A stretch of DNA of 64,000 bases from Pseudomonas sp. P5_109 (GTDB taxonomy: Bacteria; Pseudomonadota; Gammaproteobacteria; Pseudomonadales; Pseudomonadaceae): assembly GCF_034009455.1 (NCBI RefSeq), contig NZ_CP125380.1, positions 6,230,501 through 6,294,500 of the forward strand, written 5' to 3'. The position numbers and the translations under genes are program-made. This document shows, piece after piece, positions 15,801-25,016 of this stretch; the stretch's first letter is position 1; every line of letters begins with the position of its first letter. The notes below the pieces were generated by a model. That model worked only from the letters and a program-made list of their open reading frames with translations. It made no database searches and was not told where the DNA came from.

Positions 15801-17134
15801 TCGGGCCGCTCGCGCTCAATCGCATTGCCGAACCACTCGGCTTGCCCGCCGCTCAAGTCAATCAAGCCCTGGCGCAACTGGAACGCGAAGGCTATGTGCT
15901 GCGCGGTCGCTTCACCCCTGGCACCGCCCAGGAAGAATGGTGCGAGCGGCATTTGCTGGCACGGATTCACCGCTATACGGTCAAGCGCCTGCGCCGGGAA
16001 ATCGAACCGGTGGCGTTGCAGGATTTCATGCGGTTCCTGTTCGACTGGCAGCATGTGTCGAGCGCAAGCCAGGGCCAGGGCGCGGCGGTACTGCCAGCTA
16101 TCGTCGCGCAATTCGAGGGCTACCCCGCCGCCGCTTCAGCCTGGGACAGCGACATCCTGCCGGCGCGGATCAAGGACTACGCGGCGACCTGGCTGGATGA
16201 GTTGTGCCGCAGCGGCAGACTGGTGTGGACACGCCTGACCGCGCACAACAAAAGCGCCAGCACCGCGTTGCGCAGCACGCCGATTGTGTTGCTGCCGCGC
16301 AACCGGGTCGGCCTCTGGAGCGGCTTGACCGAGCAGACACCGGTCAGCGAATTGTCGCCGAAAACACAAAAAGTCCACGCGGCCCTCAGCCAGCACGGCG
16401 CGCTGTTTTTCGATGAGCTGATCCATGAGGCCCACCTGCTGCGATCGGAGCTGGAGATCGCTCTGCAGGAACTGGTGGGCGCAGGGTTGGTGAACGCCGA
16501 CAGCTTCGCCGGATTGCGCGCACTGATCACCCCGGCCAGCAAGCGCCAGCCGCGCAACGCTCGGCGCGGGCGCGGGCGCGGGGCGTTTATCGGAGGCATG
16601 GATGACGCCGGACGCTGGGCCTTGTTGCGACGAGTGCCGGCCATGCCGCTCTCGGAAAACCCGCGCCCCGCACCGACGCCGGCCGACACCCTGGAACACA
16701 TCGCAATGACCCTGCTACGCCGCTACGGCGTGGTGTTCTGGCGCTTGCTGGAGCGTGAGGCGGACTGGCTGCCGAGCTGGCGCGAACTGCTGCGCACTTT
16801 CCATCGTCTGGAGGCACGTGGCGAGATTCGCGGCGGGCGGTTTGTCAGTGGCCTGGCGGGCGAGCAATTCGCCCTGCCCGAGGCGATTCCATTGCTGCGC
16901 GAGGTCCGGCGTCGGCCCCATGACGGTAGCCTGGTCGCGGTGTGCGGGGTCGATCCGTTGAACCTCGCCGGTACGCTATTGCCTGGGGTAAAAGTCCCGG
17001 CGCTGGCGAGTAATCGGCTGGTGTATCGCGATGGCTTGCCGGTGGCTGCCGAGATTGCCGGCAAGCAGCAGTTTTGGGGGGAGTTGGATCAGCAGGTGGG
17101 TGCCGAGGTGCGCAGCAAATTGATCCGGCATTGA
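12812..17134 (+). CDS. lhr: large ATP-dependent helicase Lhr
   Basis: The 1440-residue superfamily 2 helicase belongs to the long Lhr (Lhr-Core plus C-terminal extension) type, a 3'-5' DNA/RNA helicase linked to DNA repair. Walker A APTGSGKT is at 50-57, motif II DEIH at 177-180, motif III SATQKP near 212-217 and motif VI QRVGRSGH near 366-373. The Lhr winged-helix and beta-barrel regions follow, with a long C-terminal extension from about residue 870 to the end. The start at 12812 (MNLPIPADSALSGFHP) was chosen because the upstream open frame is REP sequence. No ligase or nuclease partner gene is adjacent. Confidence 0.95.
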   Translation: MNLPIPADSALSGFHPAVSAWFNHTFAAVTAAQARAWPLIRQRRSTLVAAPTGSGKTLTAFLAVIDDLVHRGLERPEGLPDATLVVYVSPLKALSNDIQINLQTPLAGITEQLRVMGLPELQISTAVRTGDTPQKDRSAMRKTAPHILVTTPESLYVLLGSDSGRQMLGTTQTVIVDEIHAMAASKRGSHLALSLERLQALCPEPLLRIGLSATQKPIEAVSRFLVGRDRPCEIVDIGHARPRDLDIEVPPVPLSAVMANDVWELVYDRLAALAREHRTTLIFVNTRRLAERLSRHLSERLGKDAVAAHHGSLAKEFRLDAEQRLKRGDLQVLIATASLELGIDIGDVDLVCQIASPRSIAGFLQRVGRSGHQVGGTPKGRLFATTRDDLIECAALLDCVRRGELDTLLIPQAPLDVLAQQIIAEVSCQEWPEQALLEMLRRASPYAALDDKHYQALLHMLAEGYNGRQGIRSAYLHRDAVSRTLRGRRGAKLTAVTSGGTIPDNADYSVLLEPQGLNIGTINEDFAVESIAGDVFQLGNTSYRILRVETGKVRVEDAQGQPPTIPFWLGEAPGRSAELSSAVARLQAQLDDLLGAAPGNVQPALDWLTETLGLNLASAEQLVDYLARARQTLGALPSQDTLLMERFFDESGGTQLVIHTPFGSRINRAWGLALRKRFCRTFNFELQAAASEDAIVLSLSTSHSFELDDVWRYLHSNSAEHILIQAVLEAPLFGVRWRWNAGVALALPRYSGGRKVPPQIQRMKSEDLIASVFPDQIACVENLAGEREIPDHPLVEQTLDDCLHEAMDTEGWLALLRRMERSDIRLISRDLPAPSPLAAEILSARPYTFLDDAPLEERRTQAVLNRRWSDPQSTDDLGALDAEAIAAVRDEAWPAPSGVDEMHEALMSLACITDAEAGANAQWPDWLNSLAASGRASRLQINPGQSLWLALERLTCLRAIYPQAELTPPLQALPDFDEVWEPDEAVLELIRARLSAFGPLALNRIAEPLGLPAAQVNQALAQLEREGYVLRGRFTPGTAQEEWCERHLLARIHRYTVKRLRREIEPVALQDFMRFLFDWQHVSSASQGQGAAVLPAIVAQFEGYPAAASAWDSDILPARIKDYAATWLDELCRSGRLVWTRLTAHNKSASTALRSTPIVLLPRNRVGLWSGLTEQTPVSELSPKTQKVHAALSQHGALFFDELIHEAHLLRSELEIALQELVGAGLVNADSFAGLRALITPASKRQPRNARRGRGRGAFIGGMDDAGRWALLRRVPAMPLSENPRPAPTPADTLEHIAMTLLRRYGVVFWRLLEREADWLPSWRELLRTFHRLEARGEIRGGRFVSGLAGEQFALPEAIPLLREVRRRPHDGSLVAVCGVDPLNLAGTLLPGVKVPALASNRLVYRDGLPVAAEIAGKQQFWGELDQQVGAEVRSKLIRH

Positions 17135-17148
17135 GGGTGTCTCTACCG

Positions 17149-17252
17149 GCCCCTTCGCGAGCAAGCCCGCTCCCACATTGGATCTATGTCCGGACGCAGA
17201 TTGGTGTTCCAACACAAAACCCTGTGGGAGCGGGCTTGCTCGCGAAGAGGCC
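17149..17252. repeat. REPIN (TTCGCGAGCAAGCCCGCTCC family)
   Basis: Inverted arms GGCCCCTTCGCGAGCAAGCC at 17149 and the complement ending at 17252 lie between the convergent lhr and mechanosensitive channel genes. Confidence 0.9.
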
Positions 17253-17287
17253 ATCACAGGCAATAAAGAACCTCAGCACAAAACCTT

Positions 17288-19411
17288 CTACTGAGACCGC
17301 GGCCGATCCGGCATCAGCACCGCCGCATGCTCTGGCTCAATCTCCGGTGGTGCTTCGACCGGATGCCGCGGCACCAGCGCCTGCTGTGGATAAGTCTGCG
17401 CGAAATGCACCCACGGGGAGTTATCCACAAGCTTCTTCAAACGCTGGTTGAAGGCTCGGCTCACCGCATACTGACCACCGGACACCGTGCGAAACTGCGC
17501 GGTCAGCACCACGCCGTTGAGGTCCATCCTGTCCACGCCAAACACATCCAGCGGCCCTTGCAGGTTGTAGCGCAGGAACGGGTCGTTGCTGATGGAATGC
17601 CCGGCCTCGCGGATCAGTTCGATGGCCTTGTCGACATCGGTGTCGTAGGTGAATTGCACCGAGAAAAACGCATAGGCGAATTGCCGCGATTGGTTGGTCA
17701 CCGCCTTGATCTGCCCGAACGGCACCGAGTGCACGAAGCCCTTGCCGTCGCGCAGGCGCAAGGTGCGGATGGTCAGACCTTCGACCGTGCCGGCATGCCC
17801 GGAATCAAGCACCACCCAGTCGCCGATGGACAGGGTGTCTTCGATGATGATGAACAGCCCGGTAATCACGTCCTGCACCAGTTGCTGGGAACCAAAACCG
17901 ATTGCCAGGCCGATGACCCCGGCACCGGCCAGGAACGGCGCGACGTTAATGCCCAGGTTGGCCATGGTGGTGATCGCGCAAATCACCACCAGGATGATTT
18001 TGATCGCGTTGCGCAGCAGTGGCAGGATGGTTTTCACCCGCGTGCTCGGCTGGCGCGCCGAGCGCTTGTTGGCCGGTGGTTTCAGGGCCTCCTGTATCGC
18101 CGTGTCGAGCAAGACCCAGACCATCCAGGTCACCAGCAGGATCAGCCCGATGTGGCTCAGGGAATCACTGATCGCCCGGCCCACGGCATTGCTCACCGCG
18201 AATTCGAACAGCGACACACCCCAGATCCGCCCGAGGATATCGATGAACACGATGGCCATGCCGATACGCAACAAGGCATGGGACAGATTGAGAAAGCGCT
18301 CCTTGTAGGCGCTGCTGCGGCGCAGGTCCGCTTCGCTGCGCGCCTTGAACAAATGATGCAGCGTGGTGCTGAGGAATACCGTGGCAATCAGCAACACCGT
18401 GGTGAACAAGGCGCTGCGCAGGACTCTCTGGTTGTCCGCCCCGGCGCCGATCAGGTTGATGATCGAGACCATCACCATCAACAGAATCGGCCAATACCAG
18501 AGCCCGGAAAATATCCGCAGGGTTTCACGCAATGCCGGTTGGCTGAGGCGTTGGGCCAGCGGCAGGATGCGGATGACCTGGGCTACCGGGCGACGCATGC
18601 GGATCACCAGCAAGCCGAAGGAAATCGACGCTGCCAACCCGGTGAACACGGCGATGCTGCTGGTGAGGTTGCTGCCCAGTTGATGGGCGATCTGCGGACT
18701 GGTCAGGGCATCGCTCAAGGCCACCAGAAAGCCGATAACGAACAAGGGACGGGGACTCTTCTCGCGAATGATCTGCACCGCCCGCCGCTTGTGCCCGGCA
18801 TTGAACACCACCACCAGCGACAGCATCAATGACGCAGCAAATATCCCCGCGCTAGCGGCATAAGCCAGACACAGCGCCAGCGCCCGTCCCGCCGATATCG
18901 GCAAAAACTGGCTGGCATAAATCGTCAGCGGCAGACTGACCACCGCCGGAAGGGTGTAGGGCAGTACGTAACCGAGCAACGCCTGGCCCCGTTCACGACT
19001 GAGCAGCAGACGATGTTCGCACAGGCGCCTGACGGCCATCCGCCCAAGCAGCCACAGACAGGCAAACACGGCCACCCACACGCAGGTCAGCAGCAGGAAA
19101 TCGCCGGCAACGCTCCAGGGCGAACGGGCCGATGGCTGATTGACCAACTGATCCACTTCATCGGCCGCGCGGTCGGCACGCAGGCGCCAGACGTCGACGA
19201 GGTTTTCGTTGAGATCGAGTTTGCTCTGGACCTCGTCGATGCTCGAGCTGATGGCACCGAGCAAGCCGCCCTGTACCAGCGGTTCGGGGTGCGCCGGCGG
19301 CGTCGCGGCGGTCGCGGCGGCCGGCAACCCCGGTATCGCGGCGGCCTCCAGTTGCTCGCTACCCACGAACAGTAACGCTCCCAGCAATATCGCCGTCTTG
19401 AGCCTGATCAA
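17288..19411 (-). CDS. MscS-family mechanosensitive ion channel, multi-TM
   Basis: The 707-residue protein starts with a signal peptide (residues 1-24, ending LEAAA), then a periplasmic helical stretch and about ten membrane segments between residues 105 and 500. The pore-lining helix and MscS core are seen as GINVAPFLAGAGVIGLAIGF followed by GSQQLVQDVITGLFIIIEDTLSIGD (about 490-535). The beta domain and a proline-rich tail (VEAPPEIEPEH) close it. Such larger MscS proteins respond to hypo-osmotic shock. The only start at the right place is TTG at 19411, preceded by AAAGGAG eight bases upstream. Confidence 0.92.
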   Translation of the reverse strand: MIRLKTAILLGALLFVGSEQLEAAAIPGLPAAATAATPPAHPEPLVQGGLLGAISSSIDEVQSKLDLNENLVDVWRLRADRAADEVDQLVNQPSARSPWSVAGDFLLLTCVWVAVFACLWLLGRMAVRRLCEHRLLLSRERGQALLGYVLPYTLPAVVSLPLTIYASQFLPISAGRALALCLAYAASAGIFAASLMLSLVVVFNAGHKRRAVQIIREKSPRPLFVIGFLVALSDALTSPQIAHQLGSNLTSSIAVFTGLAASISFGLLVIRMRRPVAQVIRILPLAQRLSQPALRETLRIFSGLWYWPILLMVMVSIINLIGAGADNQRVLRSALFTTVLLIATVFLSTTLHHLFKARSEADLRRSSAYKERFLNLSHALLRIGMAIVFIDILGRIWGVSLFEFAVSNAVGRAISDSLSHIGLILLVTWMVWVLLDTAIQEALKPPANKRSARQPSTRVKTILPLLRNAIKIILVVICAITTMANLGINVAPFLAGAGVIGLAIGFGSQQLVQDVITGLFIIIEDTLSIGDWVVLDSGHAGTVEGLTIRTLRLRDGKGFVHSVPFGQIKAVTNQSRQFAYAFFSVQFTYDTDVDKAIELIREAGHSISNDPFLRYNLQGPLDVFGVDRMDLNGVVLTAQFRTVSGGQYAVSRAFNQRLKKLVDNSPWVHFAQTYPQQALVPRHPVEAPPEIEPEHAAVLMPDRPRSQ

Positions 19412-19507
19412 AGCACCCGCTCCTTTGGCTGTGTCTGTAAGAAACTGATCGAGAAATGCCGGGCAGGTTCGGATATTGCCCGCAGATAAGAGGAAGGCAA
19501 TGCTCTA

Positions 19508-19640
19508 TGTGGCGAGGGGGCTCGCCCCCGTTGGGGTGCGAAGCTCCCCCAAAACCTCCTGGTCGAATTCATCTGATACACCGCATGCAATGGATTCACG
19601 ACTGCTGTGCAGCCGAACGGGGGCAAGCCCCCTCGCCACA
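19508..19640. repeat. REPIN (GGCGAGGGGGCTTGCCCCCG family)
   Basis: Inverted arms TGTGGCGAGGGGGCTCGCCC and complement bound a 133-bp element. It opens a 722-bp gap (19412-20133) that holds no intact gene: this REPIN, a broken MFS fragment and a second REPIN fill it. Confidence 0.88.
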
Positions 19641-19752
19641 AGTATGCACCGGCCATCGCGATATTTGATCTACACGCAAATATCAAATGTCCATCCCTGT
19701 ATTTTTCTGAACGAGCCAAATCCCGACACTGCGCTCCATCGAATCAATCTCC

Positions 19753-19902
19753 GGAGAGTCGTTGATCCTCGCACGGATCGGCACCGGCCGGGCTCACGGG
19801 GTGTTTTTCTTGATCGGCTCGACCATCGCCACCAGTCTAGTGCCGAAGGAAAAAGCCGCCAGCGCGATCGCCATCATGTTCACCGGCCTCACCTCGGCCC
19901 GG
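19753..19902 (+). pseudogene. remnant of an MFS (AraJ-like) transporter gene
   Basis: About 50 codons, best read from the TTG at 19759-19761, encode ILARIG, AHGVFFLIGSTIATSLVPKE and KAASAIAIMFTGLT. This is the highly conserved fourth-fifth membrane segment region of arabinose-efflux-type MFS permeases. Neither the preceding segments nor the following ones are present: after FTGLTSA the frame loses similarity and runs into a REPIN at 19949. The intact parent would be about 390 residues. A short functional peptide is unlikely. Confidence 0.65.
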
Positions 19903-19948
19903 TCTATGCCGAGAGTTCAACGCCAATCATTGCCGGTCACGGCCCCCC

Positions 19949-20039
19949 CTGTAGGAGCCGGCTTGCCGGCGATGGCGGCGGAACAGTCGACATGGAAGTG
20001 ACTAACACAGCGCTTTCGCCAGCAAGCCGGCTCCTACAG
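19949..20039. repeat. REPIN (GTAGGAGCCGGCTTGCCGGC family)
   Basis: Arms GTAGGAGCCGGCTTGCCGGC and its near complement (20011-20039) repeat those of the element at 6921. It lies just after the MFS remnant and may mark the break point of the deletion. Confidence 0.9.
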
Positions 20040-20133
20040 AACCGGCAAGGCGTACCGTCCGTACCGACGCCGAAACTTTCGCCGTTGCCCCGTAGTCATC
20101 CCAAGACAGGGTAGGCAGACCGGAGAAGGCAAC

Positions 20134-21060
20134 ATGGCGGCGATTCATATCGGTATTTCAGGCTGGCGCTATGTGCCCTGGCGGGGAGACTTCTACCCCA
20201 AGGGCCTGATCCAGAGGCGCGAATTGCAATTCGCCTCCCGGGCGGTCAACAGCATCGAAATCAATGGATCGTTCTACGCCCTGCAACGGCCCGAACGTTA
20301 TGCGCAGTGGTATGGCGAAACCCCGGCGGGTTTCGTCTTCAGCGTAAAAGCCCCGCGCTTCATTACCCACATCAGGCGCCTGCGTGACATCCACAAGCCT
20401 CTGGCGAATTTCTTCGCTTCCGGGGTTCTGGAACTGAAAGAAAAACTCGGCCCGATCCTCTGGCAGTTTCCACCCAGTTTCAAATTCGATGCCGAACTGT
20501 TCGAAACCTTCCTCGACCAATTGCCCCGCGAAACTGAAAAGGCCGCCACCCTGGCCCGCCAGCACGATGCCCACGTCAATGGCCACGCCAGCCTGAAAGC
20601 TTACACAAAGCAGCCCTTGCGCCATGCCGTGGAAATCCGTCACGAGAGCTTTGTCGATCCGCTGTTCGTGCGCTTGCTCAAGCGCTACAACACGGCACTG
20701 GTCATCGCCGACACCGCAGGCAAATGGCCGTACCGCGAGGACATCACCAGCGACTTCGTCTACCTGCGCCTGCATGGCGCCGAGGAACTCTACGCCAGCG
20801 GTTATACCCCGCAAGCACTGAAGCGCTGGGGCGAGCGGATCGAAGCCTGGCATCACGGACAACAACCGGACGATCCACAATTGATCGCGCCCCGGCAAAA
20901 ACCCAAGGCGTGCAAGTCCCGGGAAGTGTTCCGCTATTTCGATAACGACAGCAAAGTCCGCGCGCCCTTTGATGCACGCCTTTTGCTGGAGCGTCTGCAC
21001 CTCGACAAAAACCTCGCCACCGTCCCCGGCAAACCTGCCGCCGAAGGTGCGTTGCCATGA
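20134..21060 (+). CDS. DUF72 family protein (YecE-like)
   Basis: The 308-residue protein has the TIM-barrel-like DUF72 pattern: GISGWRY and [10 protein letters not shown] at the start, [20 protein letters not shown] (residues 30-49), [33 protein letters not shown] and [13 protein letters not shown]. The biochemical role of DUF72 proteins is not established. GGAGAAGGCAAC precedes the ATG. It overlaps the next gene by four bases and leads a four-gene operon with a phosphatase-fold protein, cardiolipin synthase and a membrane protein. Confidence 0.9.
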   Translation: MAAIHIGISGWRYVPWRGDFYPKGLIQRRELQFASRAVNSIEINGSFYALQRPERYAQWYGETPAGFVFSVKAPRFITHIRRLRDIHKPLANFFASGVLELKEKLGPILWQFPPSFKFDAELFETFLDQLPRETEKAATLARQHDAHVNGHASLKAYTKQPLRHAVEIRHESFVDPLFVRLLKRYNTALVIADTAGKWPYREDITSDFVYLRLHGAEELYASGYTPQALKRWGERIEAWHHGQQPDDPQLIAPRQKPKACKSREVFRYFDNDSKVRAPFDARLLLERLHLDKNLATVPGKPAAEGALP

Positions 21061-21854
21061 GCATTCCCGAGCCGGTCGGCGTCACGGATGAACAGACGCC
21101 CATCAACACGACGGTGCGCCGCTTCACGGTGCTGACGGTCAACACCCATAAAGGATTCACCGCACTCAACCGGCGTTTCATCCTGCCGGAACTGCGTGAA
21201 GCGGTGCGCAGCGTATCTGCCGATGTGGTGTTTTTGCAGGAAGTCCACGGCACCCACGAACTGCACCCCAAGCGCTACACCAATTGGCCGGCGATGCCGC
21301 AATACGAGTTCCTCGCCGACACCCTCTGGCCGCAGTTCGCCTATGGCCGCAATGCGGTGTATCCGACGGGCGATCACGGTAATGCGTTGCTGTCGAAATT
21401 CCAGATCATCCGCCACGACAACCTCGACGTGTCCATCAGCGGCCACGAGAACCGCGGGCTCTTGCATTGCGTGTTGCGTTTGCCCGGCGACGGCCGGGAG
21501 GTGCATGCGATTTGCGTGCACCTTGGGCTGCGCGAAAGCCATCGCATCGCGCAACTGAAACTGCTTGCCCAACGCCTGGATGCCGTGCCCGGCGATGCCC
21601 CGGTGATTGTCGCCGGGGACTTCAACGACTGGCGCCAGCGCGCCGATGCAGTGCTCAAACCCAGTGGCCTGCGTGAAGTCTTCGCCGCGCAGCATGGAAA
21701 ACCGGCACGCAGTTTTCCCGCGCGCTTGCCGGCATTGCGCCTGGACCGCATTTACGTGCGCAACCTCAAGGCCAGCCATCCGCAAGTACTGACCTCCCGA
21801 CCCTGGTCGCACCTTTCCGACCACGTCCCGCTGTCGGTGGAGATCGAGCTATGA
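21057..21854 (+). CDS. ybhP: endonuclease/exonuclease/phosphatase family protein (YbhP-like)
   Basis: The 265-residue protein shows the EEP fold motifs in order: LTVNTHKGF near residue 24-32, [31 protein letters not shown] (near 184-194) and [10 protein letters not shown] at the C-terminus. These hold the metal and phosphate ligands (N, E, D, N, D, H). In E. coli ybhP also stands beside clsB and ybhN, so a lipid or phosphodiester substrate tied to membrane lipid synthesis is plausible. It overlaps both neighbours by four bases. Confidence 0.9.
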   Translation: MSIPEPVGVTDEQTPINTTVRRFTVLTVNTHKGFTALNRRFILPELREAVRSVSADVVFLQEVHGTHELHPKRYTNWPAMPQYEFLADTLWPQFAYGRNAVYPTGDHGNALLSKFQIIRHDNLDVSISGHENRGLLHCVLRLPGDGREVHAICVHLGLRESHRIAQLKLLAQRLDAVPGDAPVIVAGDFNDWRQRADAVLKPSGLREVFAAQHGKPARSFPARLPALRLDRIYVRNLKASHPQVLTSRPWSHLSDHVPLSVEIEL

Positions 21855-23143
21855 GCAGCCAGTCGATGGAAAAAACCACGCTGCAACATATCCCTGCCCC
21901 GCCGACCCGCGAGCCGACAGCGGTCGATGTCGAATATGGCTGGCAAGGCAGCAACCGGGTCGAGTTGCTGGAAAATGGCGAGGAGTACTTTCCCCGGGTG
22001 TTTGAAGCCCTGCGCAGGGCGCAAAGTGAAATCCTGCTGGAAACCTTCATTTTGTTTGAGGATAAGGTCGGCAATGAGCTGCAACAGATATTGATCGAAG
22101 CCGCCCAGCGCGGTGTGCGCACCACCGTCAGCCTCGACGGCTTTGGTTGCGGCGAACTGAGCACTGGCTTTCTCACCGCCCTGACTGCGGCCGGCGTACA
22201 TCTGCAAATGTTCGACCCGGCACCGAAACGCCTGGGCATCCGCACCAACTGGTTCCGGCGCCTGCACCGCAAGATTGTGGTGGTGGATGGCAGCGTCGCC
22301 TTCGTCGGCGGGATCAACTTCTCCGCCGATCATCTGGCCGACTTCGGCCCCGAGGCCAAACAGGATTATTCCGTGGAAGTGCAAGGCCCGGCCGTGGCCG
22401 ATATCCATCACTTCGCCCTGCTGCAATGCGGTCGCCCGGTGCGGGCCAAATACTGGTGGCAACGGCGCCGGTTGCGGCGTTCGGAACTGGCCTTCAGCGA
22501 TCACGATGGCCAGGTGCGTCTGGTGTACCGCGACAACGCTGAACACCCGGCCGACATCGAAGAGGTTTACCGCCAGGTGTTGCGCCAGGCGCAGCGCCGA
22601 GTGGTGATCGCCAACGCCTACTTCTTTCCCGGTTTCCGCCTGCTGCGCGAGATCCGCAATGCGGCCCGCCGGGGCGTGGATGTGCGGCTGATCCTGCAGG
22701 GCCAGCCAGACATGCTGGTGGCCAAGCTCGCCGCGCGCATGACCTACGACTACCTGCTGAAGTCCGGGGTGAAGATCTACGAATACTGCGACCGTCCGCT
22801 GCACGGCAAGGTCGCGTTGGTGGATGAAGACTGGAGCACCGTCGGCTCCAGTAACCTCGACCCGTTGAGCCTGGCGATGAATCTGGAAGCCAACGTGCTG
22901 ATCCGTGACCGCGGTTTCAATCGACATCTGTTCGATCGCCTGGAAGACCTCAGCGACAACCACTGCAAGGCCATGTCTTTCGACATCACGCCACGCGGGC
23001 GTGTCTGGCACATGACCATCGGTTTTCTGGTGTTTCACTTCCTGCGGCATTTCCCGGCATGGGCCGGTTGGTTGCCGGCGCATAAACCGCACCTAAAACC
23101 CTTCCAACCCCCAACCGGGAGCGCCGACCATGAACCGCGCTGA
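21851..23143 (+). CDS. clsB: cardiolipin synthase B
   Basis: The 430-residue phospholipase D superfamily enzyme condenses phosphatidylglycerol into cardiolipin at the inner membrane. The two HKD motifs are HRKIVVVDG with H139 and [18 protein letters not shown] with H318. The N-terminus lacks the two membrane helices of ClsA, which assigns it to the ClsB type. The C-terminal 25 residues overlap the next gene by 14 bases. Gene order ybhP-clsB-ybhN equals that of E. coli. Confidence 0.95.
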   Translation: MSSQSMEKTTLQHIPAPPTREPTAVDVEYGWQGSNRVELLENGEEYFPRVFEALRRAQSEILLETFILFEDKVGNELQQILIEAAQRGVRTTVSLDGFGCGELSTGFLTALTAAGVHLQMFDPAPKRLGIRTNWFRRLHRKIVVVDGSVAFVGGINFSADHLADFGPEAKQDYSVEVQGPAVADIHHFALLQCGRPVRAKYWWQRRRLRRSELAFSDHDGQVRLVYRDNAEHPADIEEVYRQVLRQAQRRVVIANAYFFPGFRLLREIRNAARRGVDVRLILQGQPDMLVAKLAARMTYDYLLKSGVKIYEYCDRPLHGKVALVDEDWSTVGSSNLDPLSLAMNLEANVLIRDRGFNRHLFDRLEDLSDNHCKAMSFDITPRGRVWHMTIGFLVFHFLRHFPAWAGWLPAHKPHLKPFQPPTGSADHEPR

Positions 23144-24116
23144 GACCCACGCGCCAGCCCATGCAAAGAGCCCGGGCAAGTCCCATTGGGGTCGCTGGAA
23201 ACGACCGCTGACGATGCTGTTTTTCCTGATGCTGATCGTGCTGTTCGCGACGCTCGCCCAGCGCCTCGAATGGAACGAAGTGTTCGATAACCTGGCCGAT
23301 TTCAAGGTGCGCACGCTGATCATTGCGTCGGGGCTGACCCTGGTGAGCTTTCTGGTGTACGCCTGCTTCGACCTGATCGGCCGCACCTACATCCGCCAGA
23401 ACCTGACATGGAAGCAGATCCTGCCCGTGGGGATCATCAGCTATGCCTTCAACCTCAACCTGAGCGCCTGGGTCGGCGGTATCGCCATGCGTTACCGGCT
23501 GTATTCGCGGCTCGGGGTCAGCAAGAGCAACATCGCGAAAATCCTCGGCCTGAGCCTGGCGACCAACTGGTTCGGCTACATGGTGATTGCCGGCGCCGTG
23601 TTCAGCAGCGGGCTGGTGCGCATGCCGCCGGGCTGGAAGCTCAGCAGTAGCGCGCTGCAAGGCGTAGGGATTTTGTTGCTACTGCTGAGCGCCGGGTACC
23701 TGGCGGCGTGCCGGTTTGCCAAACGTCGGGAGTGGGCGATTCGCGGTATCGAAATTGACCTGCCATCGCTGCGCATGGCGGTGCTGCAACTGGCCCTCGG
23801 GGCCCTGAACTGGGCGCTGATGGCGGCGGTGATTTTCACTTTGCTGCCGGGCAAACTGGATTATCCATTGGTGCTGGGCGTGCTGTTGATCAGCGCCATC
23901 GCCGGGGTCATCACCCACATCCCGGCCGGGCTCGGCGTGCTCGAGGCGGTGTTCGTGGCGCTGCTGCAACATGAGGTTTCGCGAGGCAGCCTGGTGGCGG
24001 GACTGCTGGCCTATCGAGCGATTTACTTCATTCTGCCGCTGTTGATTGCCCTGGTGATGTATTTGCTGGTGGAGGCCAAGGCCAAGTCGTTGCGGATTTC
24101 CAGGAAACCCAAGTGA
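23130..24116 (+). CDS. ybhN: YbhN / lysylphosphatidylglycerol synthase TM-region family protein
   Basis: The 328-residue inner-membrane protein has about eight hydrophobic segments (first at 30-48) and family motifs YAFNLNLSAWVGGIAMRYRL (about 105-124) and ITHIPAGLGVLEAVFVALL (about 263-281). It corresponds to the flippase-like membrane half of MprF without the aminoacyl-transferase domain. With clsB upstream, a role in moving or supplying lipids is a fair inference. A REPIN follows the stop codon. Confidence 0.92.
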   Translation: MNRAETHAPAHAKSPGKSHWGRWKRPLTMLFFLMLIVLFATLAQRLEWNEVFDNLADFKVRTLIIASGLTLVSFLVYACFDLIGRTYIRQNLTWKQILPVGIISYAFNLNLSAWVGGIAMRYRLYSRLGVSKSNIAKILGLSLATNWFGYMVIAGAVFSSGLVRMPPGWKLSSSALQGVGILLLLLSAGYLAACRFAKRREWAIRGIEIDLPSLRMAVLQLALGALNWALMAAVIFTLLPGKLDYPLVLGVLLISAIAGVITHIPAGLGVLEAVFVALLQHEVSRGSLVAGLLAYRAIYFILPLLIALVMYLLVEAKAKSLRISRKPK

Positions 24117-24134
24117 TTTTGTGCTGGTTGTGAG

Positions 24135-24239
24135 GACGCCTTCGCGAGCAAGCCCGCTCCCACAAGGATCGAAGGCGTACCATAGAATTTGCATCCACCA
24201 ACGGACCCTGTGGGAGCGGGCTTGCCCGCGAAGGCGTCC
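24135..24239. repeat. REPIN (TTCGCGAGCAAGCCCGCTCC family)
   Basis: Arms GACGCCTTCGCGAGCAAGCC and the complement (24208-24239) lie between the convergent ybhN and hydrolase genes. Confidence 0.9.
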
Positions 24240-24257
24240 GCAAGATCACCACAAATC

Positions 24258-25016
24258 TCAGGACGATTGAATAATGCTCAACCGCTCCCCTACCACCATC
24301 TCGGTAATCCAGTCGACGAGGATCGAGGTGTAGGCCTGTTGGGAAACCGGCTCACTCAAGGCATGGTCGGCGCCGTCGATGATGCGGTGAGTCAGTGAAT
24401 GAGTCTGCTGGCACGCCGCGCGGTAGCTCATGATCGTCGCATGGGGCACGTAATCGTCAGTCTCGGACTGCACCAGCAGGACATCCCCGGTGAATTGCGA
24501 ACAGGCATGCAAGGCGCGGTTACTGTCGGCACGCACCAGGGTGCTTCGATAGTCACGCAGATCCAACTTGTCCAGATCGCGTTTCGGCGCGTGCCATTGC
24601 TCGTCGCGATACAGCGCCGGCACCCGTAGCGCCAGCCAGCGCACGGGTCTGAGCGAGGTCAGGATCGAGGCCAGATACCCCCCGTAACTGGTGCCGACCA
24701 CGGCAATCGCCGAGGTATCGAGGGCCGGGTGCGCGAGCAGGCGATCATAGGCTGCCAGCAGGTCGCGCAAGTTGTCTTCGCGGGTCACCCGGGACAATGG
24801 AATGCCGGTGCCGCCGGTGTGCCCGCGCAGGTCGAAAGTCAGACACACGCAGCCCAACCCGGCGATGCCTTTGGCGCGCTCCAGGTCCCGCTCCTGACTG
24901 CCGCCCCAACCGTGCACGAAGAGCACGCCGGGGACTTTCGATTTGGGGCTCAGAAAAGTCCCGCTCATCTGTTCGTTGTCGATGTCGATCTGAATGGATT
25001 CGCTTCTAGCCGTCAT
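24258..25016 (-). CDS. alpha/beta hydrolase
   Basis: The 252-residue protein has the alpha/beta-hydrolase fold: oxyanion motif FVHGWGG at 33-39, the nucleophile elbow GTSYGG with S110, the acid ETDDYVPHAT near 188 and the histidine in IIDGADHAL near 219-227. There is no signal peptide. The type is close to dienelactone-hydrolase/prolyl-oligopeptidase-like small serine hydrolases; the substrate is unknown. Its start overlaps the end of the DUF3182 gene by 11 bases, so the two are translated together and probably act together. Confidence 0.9.
   Translation of the reverse strand: MTARSESIQIDIDNEQMSGTFLSPKSKVPGVLFVHGWGGSQERDLERAKGIAGLGCVCLTFDLRGHTGGTGIPLSRVTREDNLRDLLAAYDRLLAHPALDTSAIAVVGTSYGGYLASILTSLRPVRWLALRVPALYRDEQWHAPKRDLDKLDLRDYRSTLVRADSNRALHACSQFTGDVLLVQSETDDYVPHATIMSYRAACQQTHSLTHRIIDGADHALSEPVSQQAYTSILVDWITEMVVGERLSIIQSS

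Noticed and set aside
13823..16111. 762-codon minus-strand frame inside lhr
   Set aside because: Antisense shadow in GC-rich coding sequence; lhr motifs are clear over the same range.
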